From NCBI GenBank assembly GCA_036522835.1, contig DATDFB010000228.1, positions 1-64,000 of the forward strand: a DNA stretch of 64,000 nucleotides, given 5' to 3'. Positions 7,825 through 15,876 of this stretch are shown here, piece after piece. The position numbers were made by a program, and so were the translations under genes. The notes below the pieces were generated by a model, which had not been told where the DNA came from, did no database searches, and saw only the letters and a list, made by a program, of their open reading frames with translations. The stretch is from DATDFB01 sp036522835. GTDB taxonomy: Bacteria; Acidobacteriota; Thermoanaerobaculia; Gp7-AA8. The first letter of the stretch is position 1; every line of letters starts with the position of its first letter.

Positions 7825-10388
7825 CAGTCTTCGAGCGTCTCCTTCAACTTCGCCAGCTCGTTGAGAGCCTGGAGCGGGGTCAACGCATCCAACTGCAATG
7901 CGCGCACCCTGTCGAGCACGTCCTGCTCCCGCGAGCCGAACAGGGACAGCTGGCGCGTGGCCGGCCGCGGCGTGGTGCGCGTCTCTTCGACGAGGTCGCG
8001 CTCGTGCCGCTCCAGCGTGGAGAGGATCTCACGGGCGCGCTCGATGATCGAGTGCGGGATGCCGGCCAGCTTCGCCACCTGGATGCCGTAGCTCTTGTCC
8101 GCCGCCCCCTCGACGACCTTGCGCAAGAAAATGATCTGGTCGTTCCACTCCTTGACGGCCACGTTGAAGTTGGCCACGCGCGGCTTCGTCTTCGCCAGGT
8201 CGGTGACCTCGTGATAGTGCGTGGCAAACAGCGTAATGCCGCCGCGGCCGGGCGTATCGTGGAGGTGCTCGACGATGGCCCACGCCAAGGAGAGCCCGTC
8301 GAACGTGGCCGTGCCGCGGCCGACCTCGTCGAGGATGATGAGCGACCTCTCCGTGGCGTTGTTCAAGATGTTCGCGGTCTCGTGCATCTCCACCATGAAC
8401 GTCGACTCGCCGCGCGCGAGCTGGTCGGAGGCGCCGACGCGGGTGAAGATGCGGTCGAAGATGCCGAGGCGGGCTTTCGACGCCGGGACGAACGAGCCGG
8501 CCTGATTCAGAAGGACGATGAGCGCGACCTGCCGGAGATACGTCGACTTTCCGCCCATGTTCGGCCCGGTGATGATCTGGATGCCGTTGCGGTCGCGGGC
8601 GACGTCGGTGTGGTTGGGGATGAAGCGCTCGGCGGTGAGCTGCTCGATGACGGGGTGGCGGCCGTCGTCGATGCAGATCTCGACCTCGTCGGAGAGCGCC
8701 GCGCGCACGTAGCGGTGGCGGACGGCGATGGTGGCGAGCGAGGCCAGCGCGTCGACGTCGCCGGCGACGCGGCCGGTGGCGAGGATGGCCGCCGACTGCT
8801 TGGCCACCGCTTCGAGGAGCGCGTCGTACAGCCGCAGCTCGATGGCCTTCGCTTTCTCCTCGGCGCCGACGATTTTCTCTTCGAGCTCTTTGAGGTCGGG
8901 GGTGATGAAGCGCTCGGCGTTGGCGAGCGTCTGCTTGCGGATGTAGTCGGCCGGGACTTTGGCGAAGTTCGCCTTCGAGACTTCGATGTAGTAGCCGAAG
9001 ACGGAGTTGAAGCGGATCTTGAGCGAGCTGATGCCGGTGCGCTCGCGCTCGCGCGCCTCGATCTGCATGAGGATCGACTTCGAGCCGTGGGCGATGGCGC
9101 GGAGCTCGTCGAGCTCGGCGTCGACGCCGGCCTTGATCGCGCCGCCGTCGCGGAGGGAGGGCGGGGGGGTGTCGTTGAGGGTGGCGACGATCTGGAGTGC
9201 GGCGGCCATGCCGCCGCTGTCGAGTTGAGCGGCGGCCTGGCCGCCGCACTCCACAAGCAGCGGCCCTTTGAGCGGCCGCATGACCTCGATCAGCTCCTGC
9301 ACCGTGACCAGCGAATCCGCCAGCGTCAAACATTCCCTCGGCGTAGCGCTCCGCAGCGTGATCCGCGACGCCACCCGCTCCAGGTCCGCGATCCGCGCCA
9401 GCCGCTGCACCATCTGCTCGAGCACCGCGCGCGTCCGCGTCAGCTCATCGACCGCATCGTGCCTAGCGAAGATCGCCTCGCGCGACTTGAGCGGCCGCGT
9501 GATCCAGCGCCGCAGCGTGCGCGCCCCCATCGCCGAGCGCGTGGCGTTGACGACGCTCCAGAGCGAGGCGCGCGAGTCGAGGACCTCCAGATTCTGGAGC
9601 GTGGCGGCGTCGAGCTGCAGGTAGTCGGCGTCGTTGTCGACGCGCAGCGTCTGCACGTGGTCGAGCGGCTTGCGGTGACTCGCCGCGGCGTAGCGCAGCG
9701 CCCCGCCCGCCGCGCCGATGCGGGGGTCGTCCCCCTCCAAGCCAAACCCGCGCAGCGATTGCGTACCGAAGTGTTTTGCGAGGTAGTCGTGCGCGGCGCG
9801 CGTTTCGAAGAGCGACGGCTCGCTCTCCGTCGACGGAATGGGCACTTGAATGCCGCTTTCCCGAGGGAAGATGGCCTCGCGCGGGGTGAAACGGGCCACG
9901 TCGTCAGCGAGACGGGCGTCGCCGGCCGAGGCGTACGCGGTGACGAAAAAGTCGCCCGTGGAGACGTCGAGATACGCGGCGCCGAGGCGCTCGCCGTTCG
10001 GCACAAGCGAGAGGAGGTAACACGTCTCGCGCTCGACGATCGCCGACTCCGTCGACGTCCCGGGCGTGTAGACGCGCACGATCTCGCGCTTGACGAGCCC
10101 CTTGGCCGCCGCCGGATCCTCGACCTGCTCGCAGAGCGCCACGCGGAAGCCCTGCTTGATCAGCTTGGCGATGTAAGCGTCGGCGGCGTGGTACGGCACG
10201 CCGCACATCGGGGCCTCGTTCTCTCCCCCCTTGTGCCGCGCGGTGAGGACGAGGTCGAGCAGCGGCGCGGCGCGCTCGGCGTCCTCGAAGAACATCTCGT
10301 AGAAGTCGCCGAGGCGGTAGAAGAGGATCGCGTCCGGGACCTGCCGCTTGATCTCGAAGTACTGCTCGAGCATGGGGGTGAGTTTCAT
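7824..10388 (-). CDS. mutS: DNA mismatch repair protein MutS
   Basis: 854 residues, the usual length. The mismatch-recognition domain opens with TPMLEQYFEIKRQVPDAILF and includes FYRLGDFYEMF, which carries the wedge Phe-x-Glu. The clamp/lever domains are in the middle, Walker A GPNMGGKSTYLRQ lies near residue 605, followed by ILDEVGRGTATFDG and ATHYHE. It recognises mispairs and starts methyl-directed or nick-directed repair. Unusually, residues about 379-399 (VECGGQAAAQL and SGGMAAALQ) are encoded by an inverted repeat that occurs between genes elsewhere. First gene of an operon with nagZ and dinB. Confidence 0.97.
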   Translation of the reverse strand: MKLTPMLEQYFEIKRQVPDAILFYRLGDFYEMFFEDAERAAPLLDLVLTARHKGGENEAPMCGVPYHAADAYIAKLIKQGFRVALCEQVEDPAAAKGLVKREIVRVYTPGTSTESAIVERETCYLLSLVPNGERLGAAYLDVSTGDFFVTAYASAGDARLADDVARFTPREAIFPRESGIQVPIPSTESEPSLFETRAAHDYLAKHFGTQSLRGFGLEGDDPRIGAAGGALRYAAASHRKPLDHVQTLRVDNDADYLQLDAATLQNLEVLDSRASLWSVVNATRSAMGARTLRRWITRPLKSREAIFARHDAVDELTRTRAVLEQMVQRLARIADLERVASRITLRSATPRECLTLADSLVTVQELIEVMRPLKGPLLVECGGQAAAQLDSGGMAAALQIVATLNDTPPPSLRDGGAIKAGVDAELDELRAIAHGSKSILMQIEARERERTGISSLKIRFNSVFGYYIEVSKANFAKVPADYIRKQTLANAERFITPDLKELEEKIVGAEEKAKAIELRLYDALLEAVAKQSAAILATGRVAGDVDALASLATIAVRHRYVRAALSDEVEICIDDGRHPVIEQLTAERFIPNHTDVARDRNGIQIITGPNMGGKSTYLRQVALIVLLNQAGSFVPASKARLGIFDRIFTRVGASDQLARGESTFMVEMHETANILNNATERSLIILDEVGRGTATFDGLSLAWAIVEHLHDTPGRGGITLFATHYHEVTDLAKTKPRVANFNVAVKEWNDQIIFLRKVVEGAADKSYGIQVAKLAGIPHSIIERAREILSTLERHERDLVEETRTTPRPATRQLSLFGSREQDVLDRVRALQLDALTPLQALNELAKLKETLED
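9192..9253. repeat. foldback element inside mutS (GGAGTGCGGCGG family)
   Basis: Left arm TGGAGTGCGGCGGCCATG and on to 9217; right arm 9228-9253 is its near-perfect complement ending GCCGCACTCCA. It lies in frame within the coding sequence and is the same family as the intergenic copies at 12782, 15309, 39743, 41547 and 61594. Confidence 0.88.
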
Positions 10389-10410
10389 CGACAGGCTCTA
10401 GCTCTTGGGG

Positions 10411-10514
10411 GTGTCATTCCGAGCCGCGGAGACGGCGAGGAACCCCCTGCGTTCTGCGAGAGAGTCGCACGTCGGCAGGGGATCCTTCGCCGTCGTTGCG
10501 GCTCAGGAAGACAC
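10411..10514. repeat. TCATTCCGAG-type inverted repeat
   Basis: Starts GTGTCATTCCGAGCCGCGG and ends with an imperfect complement (GCGGCTCAGGAAGACAC). It occupies the space upstream of mutS and abuts the stop codon of the small membrane protein. A second copy of the left arm is at 52697-52736. Similar TCATTCCGAG repeats are, to my knowledge, widespread in several phyla. Confidence 0.75.
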
Positions 10515-10858
10515 TAGTTTACCGGCTTCCGAATCATCAACAGTTTCCCGTCGCGTGCATCCAGCTCGACAACGACCGCTTGCTGCAACGCCGTGTGCGG
10601 CACGGCGTCGCAGAGGACGATCCAACTGCGGTGGTCGTCGGAGAGCGCCACGTGCACGGCCTCGTACCCGCGGTATTGCGGGTGTGTGCGCAATACTCGC
10701 ACGGCAATCGCCCCGGCATCGTTACTCAGCACCCGTCCCCTCGGACGCGACGGGTCGCCGGCACCGCGAAGTGCAAGAAAAAGCACAACGCAGACAGCAA
10801 TCCACGCCGGGTAGAGAAGCCAGTAGCGCCGCGACACTTCGGTATCATAGCCGCCCAT
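10514..10858 (-). CDS. small single-pass membrane protein, unknown
   Basis: 114 residues. A membrane segment lies at about 12-30 (YWLLYPAWIAVCVVLFLAL), followed by an extracytoplasmic domain of about 80 residues (RVLRTHPQYRGYEAVHVALSDD, then WIVLCDA). No family recognised. Its ATG is back-to-back with the acpP start on the other strand, with no base between them, so neither gene has a private leader; an in-frame GTG at codon 8 could be the real start. The frame is open and codon use looks coding. Confidence 0.55.
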   Translation of the reverse strand: MGGYDTEVSRRYWLLYPAWIAVCVVLFLALRGAGDPSRPRGRVLSNDAGAIAVRVLRTHPQYRGYEAVHVALSDDHRSWIVLCDAVPHTALQQAVVVELDARDGKLLMIRKPVN

Positions 10859-11101
10859 ATGTCACGCGAGGAGATCGAGCGGAAGCTCATCGAGATCGTT
10901 CGCAAGGAGAAGAGCGACATCCCCGAGGAGACGTTGAGCGCGGCCACTCCGCTCGCCGAAGCCGGTATCGACTCGCTCGACGCGCTCACGATTCTCTTTG
11001 CCATCGAGGAGGAGTTTCACGTTTCGATTCCGGACGACAAAGCGCGCGCTATGAAAACATTCGGCGATATGGTTGACATCGTCGATGAACTTGTGGGGTG
11101 A
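10859..11101 (+). CDS. acpP: acyl carrier protein
   Basis: 80-residue ACP that carries acyl chains on phosphopantetheine. The attachment motif DSL is present with Ser39 (GIDSLDALTI), followed by the acidic recognition helix (EEEFHVSIPDD). Immediately upstream of fabF, the ketoacyl synthase that uses it, with a heptamer foldback element between. A TATCAT box at 10843-10848 lies 10 nt before the ATG and no Shine-Dalgarno sequence is visible, so a very short leader is likely. The sequence differs from typical FabD-cluster ACPs, and a specialised ACP is possible. Confidence 0.88.
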   Translation: MSREEIERKLIEIVRKEKSDIPEETLSAATPLAEAGIDSLDALTILFAIEEEFHVSIPDDKARAMKTFGDMVDIVDELVG

Positions 11102-11176
11102 ATGCAGAATGCAGAATGCAGAATGCAGAATTAGACGCGCCAGCATTCTGCATTCTGCATTCGGCATTCTGCATTC
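11101..11176. repeat. AATGCAG tandem-heptamer foldback element
   Basis: Left arm is four tandem AATGCAG heptamers (11101-11128); right arm is the complementary GCATTCT/GCATTCG series (11143-11176). It fills the acpP-fabF gap completely, touching the acpP stop and ending 3 nt before the fabF ATG. Other copies are at 17710-17789 and 51257-51335. Confidence 0.92.
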
Positions 11177-11179
11177 GTG

Positions 11180-12400
11180 ATGCCGCGCGTCGCCATCACC
11201 GGCATCGGCATCATCTCTCCCTTCGGCCGCGGCAAGCGCGCCGCGGTCGAGGCGCTGCGCGCGGGCCGCAGCGGCGTGCGTCTCATCGAGTCGATCGACA
11301 CCGCCGCGCTCAACTGCAAGATCGCCGGCGAAGTGCCGCGCGAGGCGCACGAGGGGCTCGTCAAAGGGAACGACCGCTTCACCCGCTTCGCGCTCATCGC
11401 CGCCGAGGAGGCGGCGGAGCAGGCCGGATTCGCGGGCGCCGGATTCGATCCGGAGCGCGTGGCCTCGATCATCGGCACCGGCATGGGCGGCTGCGAAGTC
11501 CTCGATTCCGGCTACAAGCGCATCTACGCCGAGGGGCAGCAGCGCGTGCCGCCGACCATGATCGCGTGGGGGATGTACAACGCCGCGGCGAGCGTCGTGG
11601 CCACCCGCTTCGGCGCGAAAGGGCTCGCCTACGCCGTCGTTTCCGCGTGCGCCTCGGGCGCGCACGCGATCGGGCAGGCCTTTCGCGCCATCCGCTCCGG
11701 CGAGGCCGACGCCGCGCTCGCCGGCGGCGCCGACGCGCCGCTGTCGTTCGGCTCGATCCGCGCCTGGGAGTCGATGCGCGTGCTGGCCGTCGACAACGAG
11801 CATCCCCAGGAGGCGTGCCGGCCGTTCAGCGCGGACCGCAAGGGATTGGTGATGGCGGAAGGCGCGGCGGTCTTCGTGCTCGAATCGTTCGACAGCGCCC
11901 AGCGCCGCAATCAGCCGATCCTCGGCGAGGTCGCCGGCTTCGGCATGACCAGCGACGCGGGACACATCACCGATCCGTCGCCCGACGGCGAAGCGCGCGC
12001 GATTGCCGTGGCCCTGCGCGACGGCGGATTCGCACCGGCCGACGTCGGCTACATCAACGCGCACGGCACGGCCACGCGCGCGAACGACGTGACGGAGACG
12101 AAGGCGATCAAGACGGCCTTGGGCGGCCGCGCCTACCAGGTGCCGGTGAGCTCGACGAAGTCGATGCACGGCCACGCCATGGGGGCGAGCGGCGCGATCG
12201 AGATGGCCTGTTCGCTCCTGGCGCTGAACGACGGATTTTTACCTCCGACGATCAATCTCGACACGCCCGACCCGGAGTGCGATCTCGACTACGTGGCGAA
12301 CGTTGCGCGAGACGCAACGGTGCCGCTCTTTCTGTCGAATTCCTTCGGCTTCGGCGGCATGAACGGGGTCGTAGCGGTCCGGACAGTGCATGGCCTCTGA
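11180..12400 (+). CDS. fabF: beta-ketoacyl-ACP synthase II
   Basis: 406-residue KAS II condensing enzyme that elongates acyl-ACP with malonyl-ACP. The catalytic triad is intact: Cys in VSACASGAHA, His in NAHGTATRAND and His in KSMHGHAMGASG; glycine-rich SNSFGFGGMN closes the protein. The GTG at 11177 and the ATG at 11180 are both possible starts. Neither has a Shine-Dalgarno sequence because the upstream 20 nt is the GCATTCT repeat arm. Paired with acpP. Confidence 0.93.
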   Translation: MPRVAITGIGIISPFGRGKRAAVEALRAGRSGVRLIESIDTAALNCKIAGEVPREAHEGLVKGNDRFTRFALIAAEEAAEQAGFAGAGFDPERVASIIGTGMGGCEVLDSGYKRIYAEGQQRVPPTMIAWGMYNAAASVVATRFGAKGLAYAVVSACASGAHAIGQAFRAIRSGEADAALAGGADAPLSFGSIRAWESMRVLAVDNEHPQEACRPFSADRKGLVMAEGAAVFVLESFDSAQRRNQPILGEVAGFGMTSDAGHITDPSPDGEARAIAVALRDGGFAPADVGYINAHGTATRANDVTETKAIKTALGGRAYQVPVSSTKSMHGHAMGASGAIEMACSLLALNDGFLPPTINLDTPDPECDLDYVANVARDATVPLFLSNSFGFGGMNGVVAVRTVHGL

Positions 12401-12405
12401 TTTGC

Positions 12406-12411
12406 TAGCAT
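12406..12411 (+). promoter_or_regulatory. -10 box for STAS gene, leaderless geometry
   Basis: TAGCAT is followed after 7 nt by an in-frame GTG (12419). The same hexamer and spacing precede the beta-helix gene at 59223. Confidence 0.4.
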
Positions 12412-12418
12412 GCCCGGC

Positions 12419-12778
12419 GTGATCGTCGAAAAGAAACACGTCGACAACTTCACCATCCTGTACGTCGAAGGCCTGATCAAGCTCGGCGAGTCCGCGGAGT
12501 TCTTCTCTTCGGCGCTCGAGAACGTGCTCAAGAACGAGAGTACGAACGTGATCATCGACTTCACCAAGATCGACTACATCGACTCCACCGGCATCGGCGA
12601 GTTGGTCGGCTATCTCGGCAAGTTCACCACGCAAAACCGAAAGCTGATCCTCGTCAACCCCTCCGAGCGGATCATGAAGCTGCTCAAGCTCGCCAAGCTC
12701 GACGCGGTGTTCAAGATTTACGGGACGGAGGAAGAGGCCATCTCCGCGGAGAGCGGCAGCGCGGCGGCGCGCGCTTAG
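12419..12778 (+). CDS. STAS-domain anti-sigma factor antagonist
   Basis: Single STAS domain of about 119 residues resembling SpoIIAA/RsbV. The phosphorylation-site motif is IDSTGIGELVG; its serine (residue 59 counted from the ATG at 12410) is the one phosphorylated by anti-sigma kinases in the family. It would release a sigma factor by binding its anti-sigma factor; no kinase or anti-sigma gene is visible nearby. I prefer GTG 12419 because a TAGCAT -10 box sits 7 nt upstream and it gives a family-like N-terminus (VIVEKKHVDNFTI). The ATG at 12410 is the alternative and has no Shine-Dalgarno sequence. Confidence 0.88.
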   Translation: MIVEKKHVDNFTILYVEGLIKLGESAEFFSSALENVLKNESTNVIIDFTKIDYIDSTGIGELVGYLGKFTTQNRKLILVNPSERIMKLLKLAKLDAVFKIYGTEEEAISAESGSAAARA

Positions 12779-12781
12779 AAT

Positions 12782-12815
12782 GTGGCAGCGGCGGTATGGC
12801 CGCCGCACTCCACAT
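12782..12815. repeat. GCGGCGG-type palindrome
   Basis: GGCAGCGGCGGTATGGCC continuing to GCCGCACTCCAC. One copy of the GGAGTGCGGCGG family; it overlaps the first codons of the asparaginase frame. Confidence 0.75.
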
Positions 12816-13842
12816 GCAGCGGCTTGCAAACGTCTATCGAGGCGATCATCTCGAGTCCTTCCACACCGGCTCCATCGCCGTCGTCGATTCGCTGGGGCGG
12901 CTCCTCGCCTTCGCCGGCGATCCGTCGCTCGTGGCCTGTCTCCGTTCGGCGGCGAAGCCGTTCCAGGCCATTCCGCTCCTCGAGTACGGCGGGGCCGAGG
13001 AGTTCGACCTTTCCGGCGAAGAGATCGCGCTGACGTGCGCGTCGCACGGCGGCGAGCCGGTGCACGTGGCCACGGCCGCGGCGCTCTTGCGCAAAGGCGA
13101 GTTCGACGAGGAGGATCTCCTCTGCGGCGCGCACGAGCCGAAGGACGAGAAGGCCGCCGCGGAGCTCCGCGCGTCGGGCGAGGCGCCCTCGCCGCTGCAC
13201 AACAACTGCTCCGGCAAGCACGCCGGGATGCTCCTGGCCACGAAGGCGATGGACGAGCCGAGCGCGCGCTACATCGACGCCGAGCATCCGCTGCAGGTGC
13301 TGATGCGCTCGACCGTCGCCGACTTCGCCGGGCTGACGGCCGAGGAGATTCCGATCGCCATCGACGGCTGCGGCGTGCCGGCCTTTTATCTCTCGCTCTA
13401 CCGCGCCGCCTTCGCGTACGCGCGGCTCATGGCGCCGGCGATGCTGGAGCGCTACGCGGAGAGCGCCTCGAACGTGGTGGAGGCGATGACGGCGTTTCCC
13501 TACTACGTCGGCGGCGCCTGGACGATGACCACGCCGCTGATCGATGCCTTCGGCGGCGAGCTTCTTGCCAAGGAAGGCGCCGAGGGCTTTTACGCGATCG
13601 GCATCGCCCCGGAGATGGCGGCGACGTTGACCGAGCGCTTGAAGGTCAAGGATGATACGGCCGTCGCCATTGCACTGAAGATTCACGACGGGTCGATGAC
13701 GCGCGGGAGGAATCCGGTGATTCTGCGGACGCTGGAGCTTCTCGGCGTGAAGGTGCCGCTGCCGCGGGAGTGGCCGGTCGTGAACGTCGTGGGAACGCAC
13801 GTGGGCGATGTGAGGGCCGAATTCGAATTGAATTTTTTATGA
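12796..13842 (+). CDS. L-asparaginase II family protein
   Basis: About 348 residues, matching the asparaginase_II family (Rhizobium etli AnsA-like), which is unrelated to E. coli AnsA/B. Recognised motifs: RSAAKPFQ, which carries the catalytic Ser and Lys, CASHGGE near residue 80 and NNCSGKHAGM near 135. Family activity is hydrolysis of asparagine to aspartate and ammonia; no signal peptide is visible. The start is uncertain: ATG 12796 lies inside a palindromic repeat and ATG 12814 begins at its edge, neither with a Shine-Dalgarno sequence. The stop overlaps the rhodanese start as ATGA. Confidence 0.85.
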   Translation: MAAALHMQRLANVYRGDHLESFHTGSIAVVDSLGRLLAFAGDPSLVACLRSAAKPFQAIPLLEYGGAEEFDLSGEEIALTCASHGGEPVHVATAAALLRKGEFDEEDLLCGAHEPKDEKAAAELRASGEAPSPLHNNCSGKHAGMLLATKAMDEPSARYIDAEHPLQVLMRSTVADFAGLTAEEIPIAIDGCGVPAFYLSLYRAAFAYARLMAPAMLERYAESASNVVEAMTAFPYYVGGAWTMTTPLIDAFGGELLAKEGAEGFYAIGIAPEMAATLTERLKVKDDTAVAIALKIHDGSMTRGRNPVILRTLELLGVKVPLPREWPVVNVVGTHVGDVRAEFELNFL

Positions 13843-14252
13843 GACGCGCACTGCTGCCATCCGCCTTCTTCCTTCTGCTCTTCGCCTGCAAGACCGTGGG
13901 AGTCTCGACGACCGCCGGTGGGTATTCCGAGGTCGAGCCGACAGTGGCCGCGGAGATGATCCTCGACAGCCAGCAGGTGGTCGTCCTCGACGTGCGGCCG
14001 GTCGAGGCCTACCGCGGTCCGGACGGGCACATTGCCGGCGCGCTCAATGCGCCGTTCGACACGATCGAGCATCAGCTTCCGCTGCTGCTGCCGTATCAGA
14101 ACCAAACCGTCCTCGTGTACGGCGAGAGCTCGAACGACGGCGCCGTGGCGTCGAAGGTCCTGAGCGTGGCCGGGTTCCGCAACGTCGTGCACATTGCCGG
14201 AGGGCTGCGCTCGTGGATTGAACACGGGTACAAGACGGTTAACTCGCGGTGA
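13839..14252 (+). CDS. rhodanese-like lipoprotein without catalytic cysteine
   Basis: 137 residues. A lipoprotein signal ends at Cys17 (FLLLFAC), and a rhodanese fold follows: VVLDVRPVEAYRGPDGHIAGALN, then a central loop and the GFRNVVHIAGGLRSWIE terminal motif. The active-site loop, normally Cys-x5-Arg, reads VYGESSNDG, so sulfurtransferase activity is not expected. It may be a binding or regulatory domain on the periplasmic face. Overlaps both neighbours (asparaginase by ATGA, DsbA-like gene by TGATG), so it belongs to a three-gene operon. Confidence 0.83.
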   Translation: MRRALLPSAFFLLLFACKTVGVSTTAGGYSEVEPTVAAEMILDSQQVVVLDVRPVEAYRGPDGHIAGALNAPFDTIEHQLPLLLPYQNQTVLVYGESSNDGAVASKVLSVAGFRNVVHIAGGLRSWIEHGYKTVNSR

Positions 14253-15310
14253 TGCGAAACCTTCTCGTTGCCGCCATCGCGGCTTTTCTCGCTGTTTCTC
14301 TGTCCGCCGCGTCCGCCGACGTCGCCGCGCTGAAGGACTACGCCGTCCGCGCGCTGCCGAAGTGCCCCGATCAGAAAGTGACGCTCGAGGCGGTCGACAA
14401 AGCGGGGCCGATCGGCTTCCTCCCCTACGTCCTCACCCAGACATCGAGCGACTCGACGTGCGGCCGGCAGACGACGCTGCTCTATTCGCCGCTCTCGCAG
14501 CAGGTCCTCATCGGAACGGTGATCGACCTGCCGCCGGACGCGCGCAACGTCGACGTTCGCGTGGCCGAGCGGGCCATGGAGATGCTGAAGACGCCGCTCA
14601 CGGCGACGGTGGCGAAGTTCCCGCTCCCCGACCGCCTCAAGGCCACGGCGATCTTCAAGCAGACGGAGTACGGCCCCTTCGCCTATCACGGCTTCGTCGA
14701 CGCCTCGGAGCGTTTCCTCGTCGTCGGCACGCGCGGCAGTCTCCTCATGCCGCCGTCGAAGACGCTCATCGGAGCGCTGAACATCCAGAACGGCGTCCGC
14801 CGCGGCAATCCGAAGGCGAAGGCGCAGATCATCGAGCTCTCCGACTTCGAATGCCCGAGCTGCCGCCGCGCGCACATGGAGATCGAGCCGATCATCGAGA
14901 AGCACCTGTCGAAGGTCGACTACATCCGCCTCGATCTCCCGCTCTTCGAGCACCACGAGTGGGCGGTGCCGGCGGCGATGGCCGCGCGCGCGATCGCCAA
15001 GGTGGCGCCGAACGAGTACTGGAAGTTCGCCGACTGGGTCTACAAGAACCAGGAGGAGATCGGCAAGCGCAAGAGCTTCGACGAGGTGATCCGCGAGTAC
15101 TGCCAGGACCGCGAGATCAATTGGCCGGCGGTGGAGAAGATCTACCGCTCGCAGGCGGAGCGAAACGCGCTGATGGACCAGGTCTCGCGCGCGTTCGACA
15201 ACGGCATCAACTCCACGCCGACGTACATCGTGAACGGCCAGATCATGGGCTTCGGACCGCACGGGAGCTTCACCGTGAAGGCGATCAAGGACGCGCTGGG
15301 GATCAAGTGA
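14252..15310 (+). CDS. DsbA-like periplasmic thioredoxin protein
   Basis: 352 residues. A signal peptide (NLLVAAIAAFLAVSLSAASA) is followed by a unique N-terminal domain of about 170 residues. A DsbA/thioredoxin_4 domain follows: ELSDFECPSCRRAHMEIEPI, with active-site CPSC near residue 208, and cis-Pro region NSTPTYIVNGQ. Likely a thiol-disulfide oxidase or reductase. ATG 14252 shares its A with the preceding TGA (TGATG). The tail runs into a foldback element at 15309. Confidence 0.88.
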   Translation: MRNLLVAAIAAFLAVSLSAASADVAALKDYAVRALPKCPDQKVTLEAVDKAGPIGFLPYVLTQTSSDSTCGRQTTLLYSPLSQQVLIGTVIDLPPDARNVDVRVAERAMEMLKTPLTATVAKFPLPDRLKATAIFKQTEYGPFAYHGFVDASERFLVVGTRGSLLMPPSKTLIGALNIQNGVRRGNPKAKAQIIELSDFECPSCRRAHMEIEPIIEKHLSKVDYIRLDLPLFEHHEWAVPAAMAARAIAKVAPNEYWKFADWVYKNQEEIGKRKSFDEVIREYCQDREINWPAVEKIYRSQAERNALMDQVSRAFDNGINSTPTYIVNGQIMGFGPHGSFTVKAIKDALGIK

Positions 15311-15373
15311 TGTGGAGTGCGGCGGCCATGCCGCCGCTCTGACAGCGCCGGCATGGCCGGCGCACTCCACATC
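15309..15373. repeat. paired GGAGTGCGGCGG foldback element
   Basis: GATGTGGAGTGCGGCGGCC begins the left arm; the right arm (GGCCGGCGCACTCCACATC) is complementary at its outer part, and each arm also carries its own inner palindrome. It separates the convergent DsbA-like and GNAT genes and overlaps both stop codons, so it may terminate both transcripts. Confidence 0.88.
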
Positions 15374-15872
15374 AGAGCCGCTTGTAGAAGACGACGGTGT
15401 CGCAGAACGAGCCGTCGGGGTCCAGCGCGTAATCGGGGATGACGCCGACGCGCGTCCACCCGGTCGACTCGTACAACCTCTCCGCGGCGTCGCCGCGCTT
15501 GGTGTCGAGCGTGAGCAGCGTGAAGCCGGCGGCGCGGGCTCTCTCTTCGATGGCGGCCATGAGCGCTCGTCCCAAGCCCCGGCCGCGGGCGCGGCGGTGG
15601 ACCTGGAGCTTGGCGATGTCGGCGCGGTGCGGCTGGTTCGGCATCGGCGCGGGGAGGAGCTGCACGGTGCCGGCGATGCCCGTCGCATCGCGCGCGACGA
15701 GGACGACGACGCGCTCGTCAACGAGCCTCGTTCGCCACCACGCCTCCGTCTCCTCCTGCGTGAGCGAGTCGAGGAATCCGACCGACGCCCCGGAGGCAAC
15801 GGCGTCGATGAGCAGCGCCGCCAGTTCGCGGATGTCGGACTCCGCCGCCGGCCGGGCGAGCTCCTCGATCAC
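15372..15872 (-). CDS. GNAT family acetyltransferase
   Basis: 166-residue N-acetyltransferase. The acetyl-CoA pyrophosphate-binding motif RRARGRGLGRALM is near residue 95, preceded by the strand IAKLQVHR; a typical C-terminal ERLYESTGWTRVGVIPDY follows. Substrate unknown. Start is GTG at 15872, 4 nt after the upstream beta-barrel stop. Last gene of the hemW-barrel-GNAT unit. Confidence 0.88.
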   Translation of the reverse strand: MIEELARPAAESDIRELAALLIDAVASGASVGFLDSLTQEETEAWWRTRLVDERVVVLVARDATGIAGTVQLLPAPMPNQPHRADIAKLQVHRRARGRGLGRALMAAIEERARAAGFTLLTLDTKRGDAAERLYESTGWTRVGVIPDYALDPDGSFCDTVVFYKRL

Positions 15873-15876
15873 CTCT

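Noticed and set aside
10411..10514. Mobile element with its own transposase
   Set aside because: No transposase-like protein was seen anywhere in the window; the repeats are short and non-coding.
8004..10517. 837-codon plus-strand open frame over mutS
   Set aside because: Antisense to the well-supported mutS; composition is that of a high-GC shadow frame.
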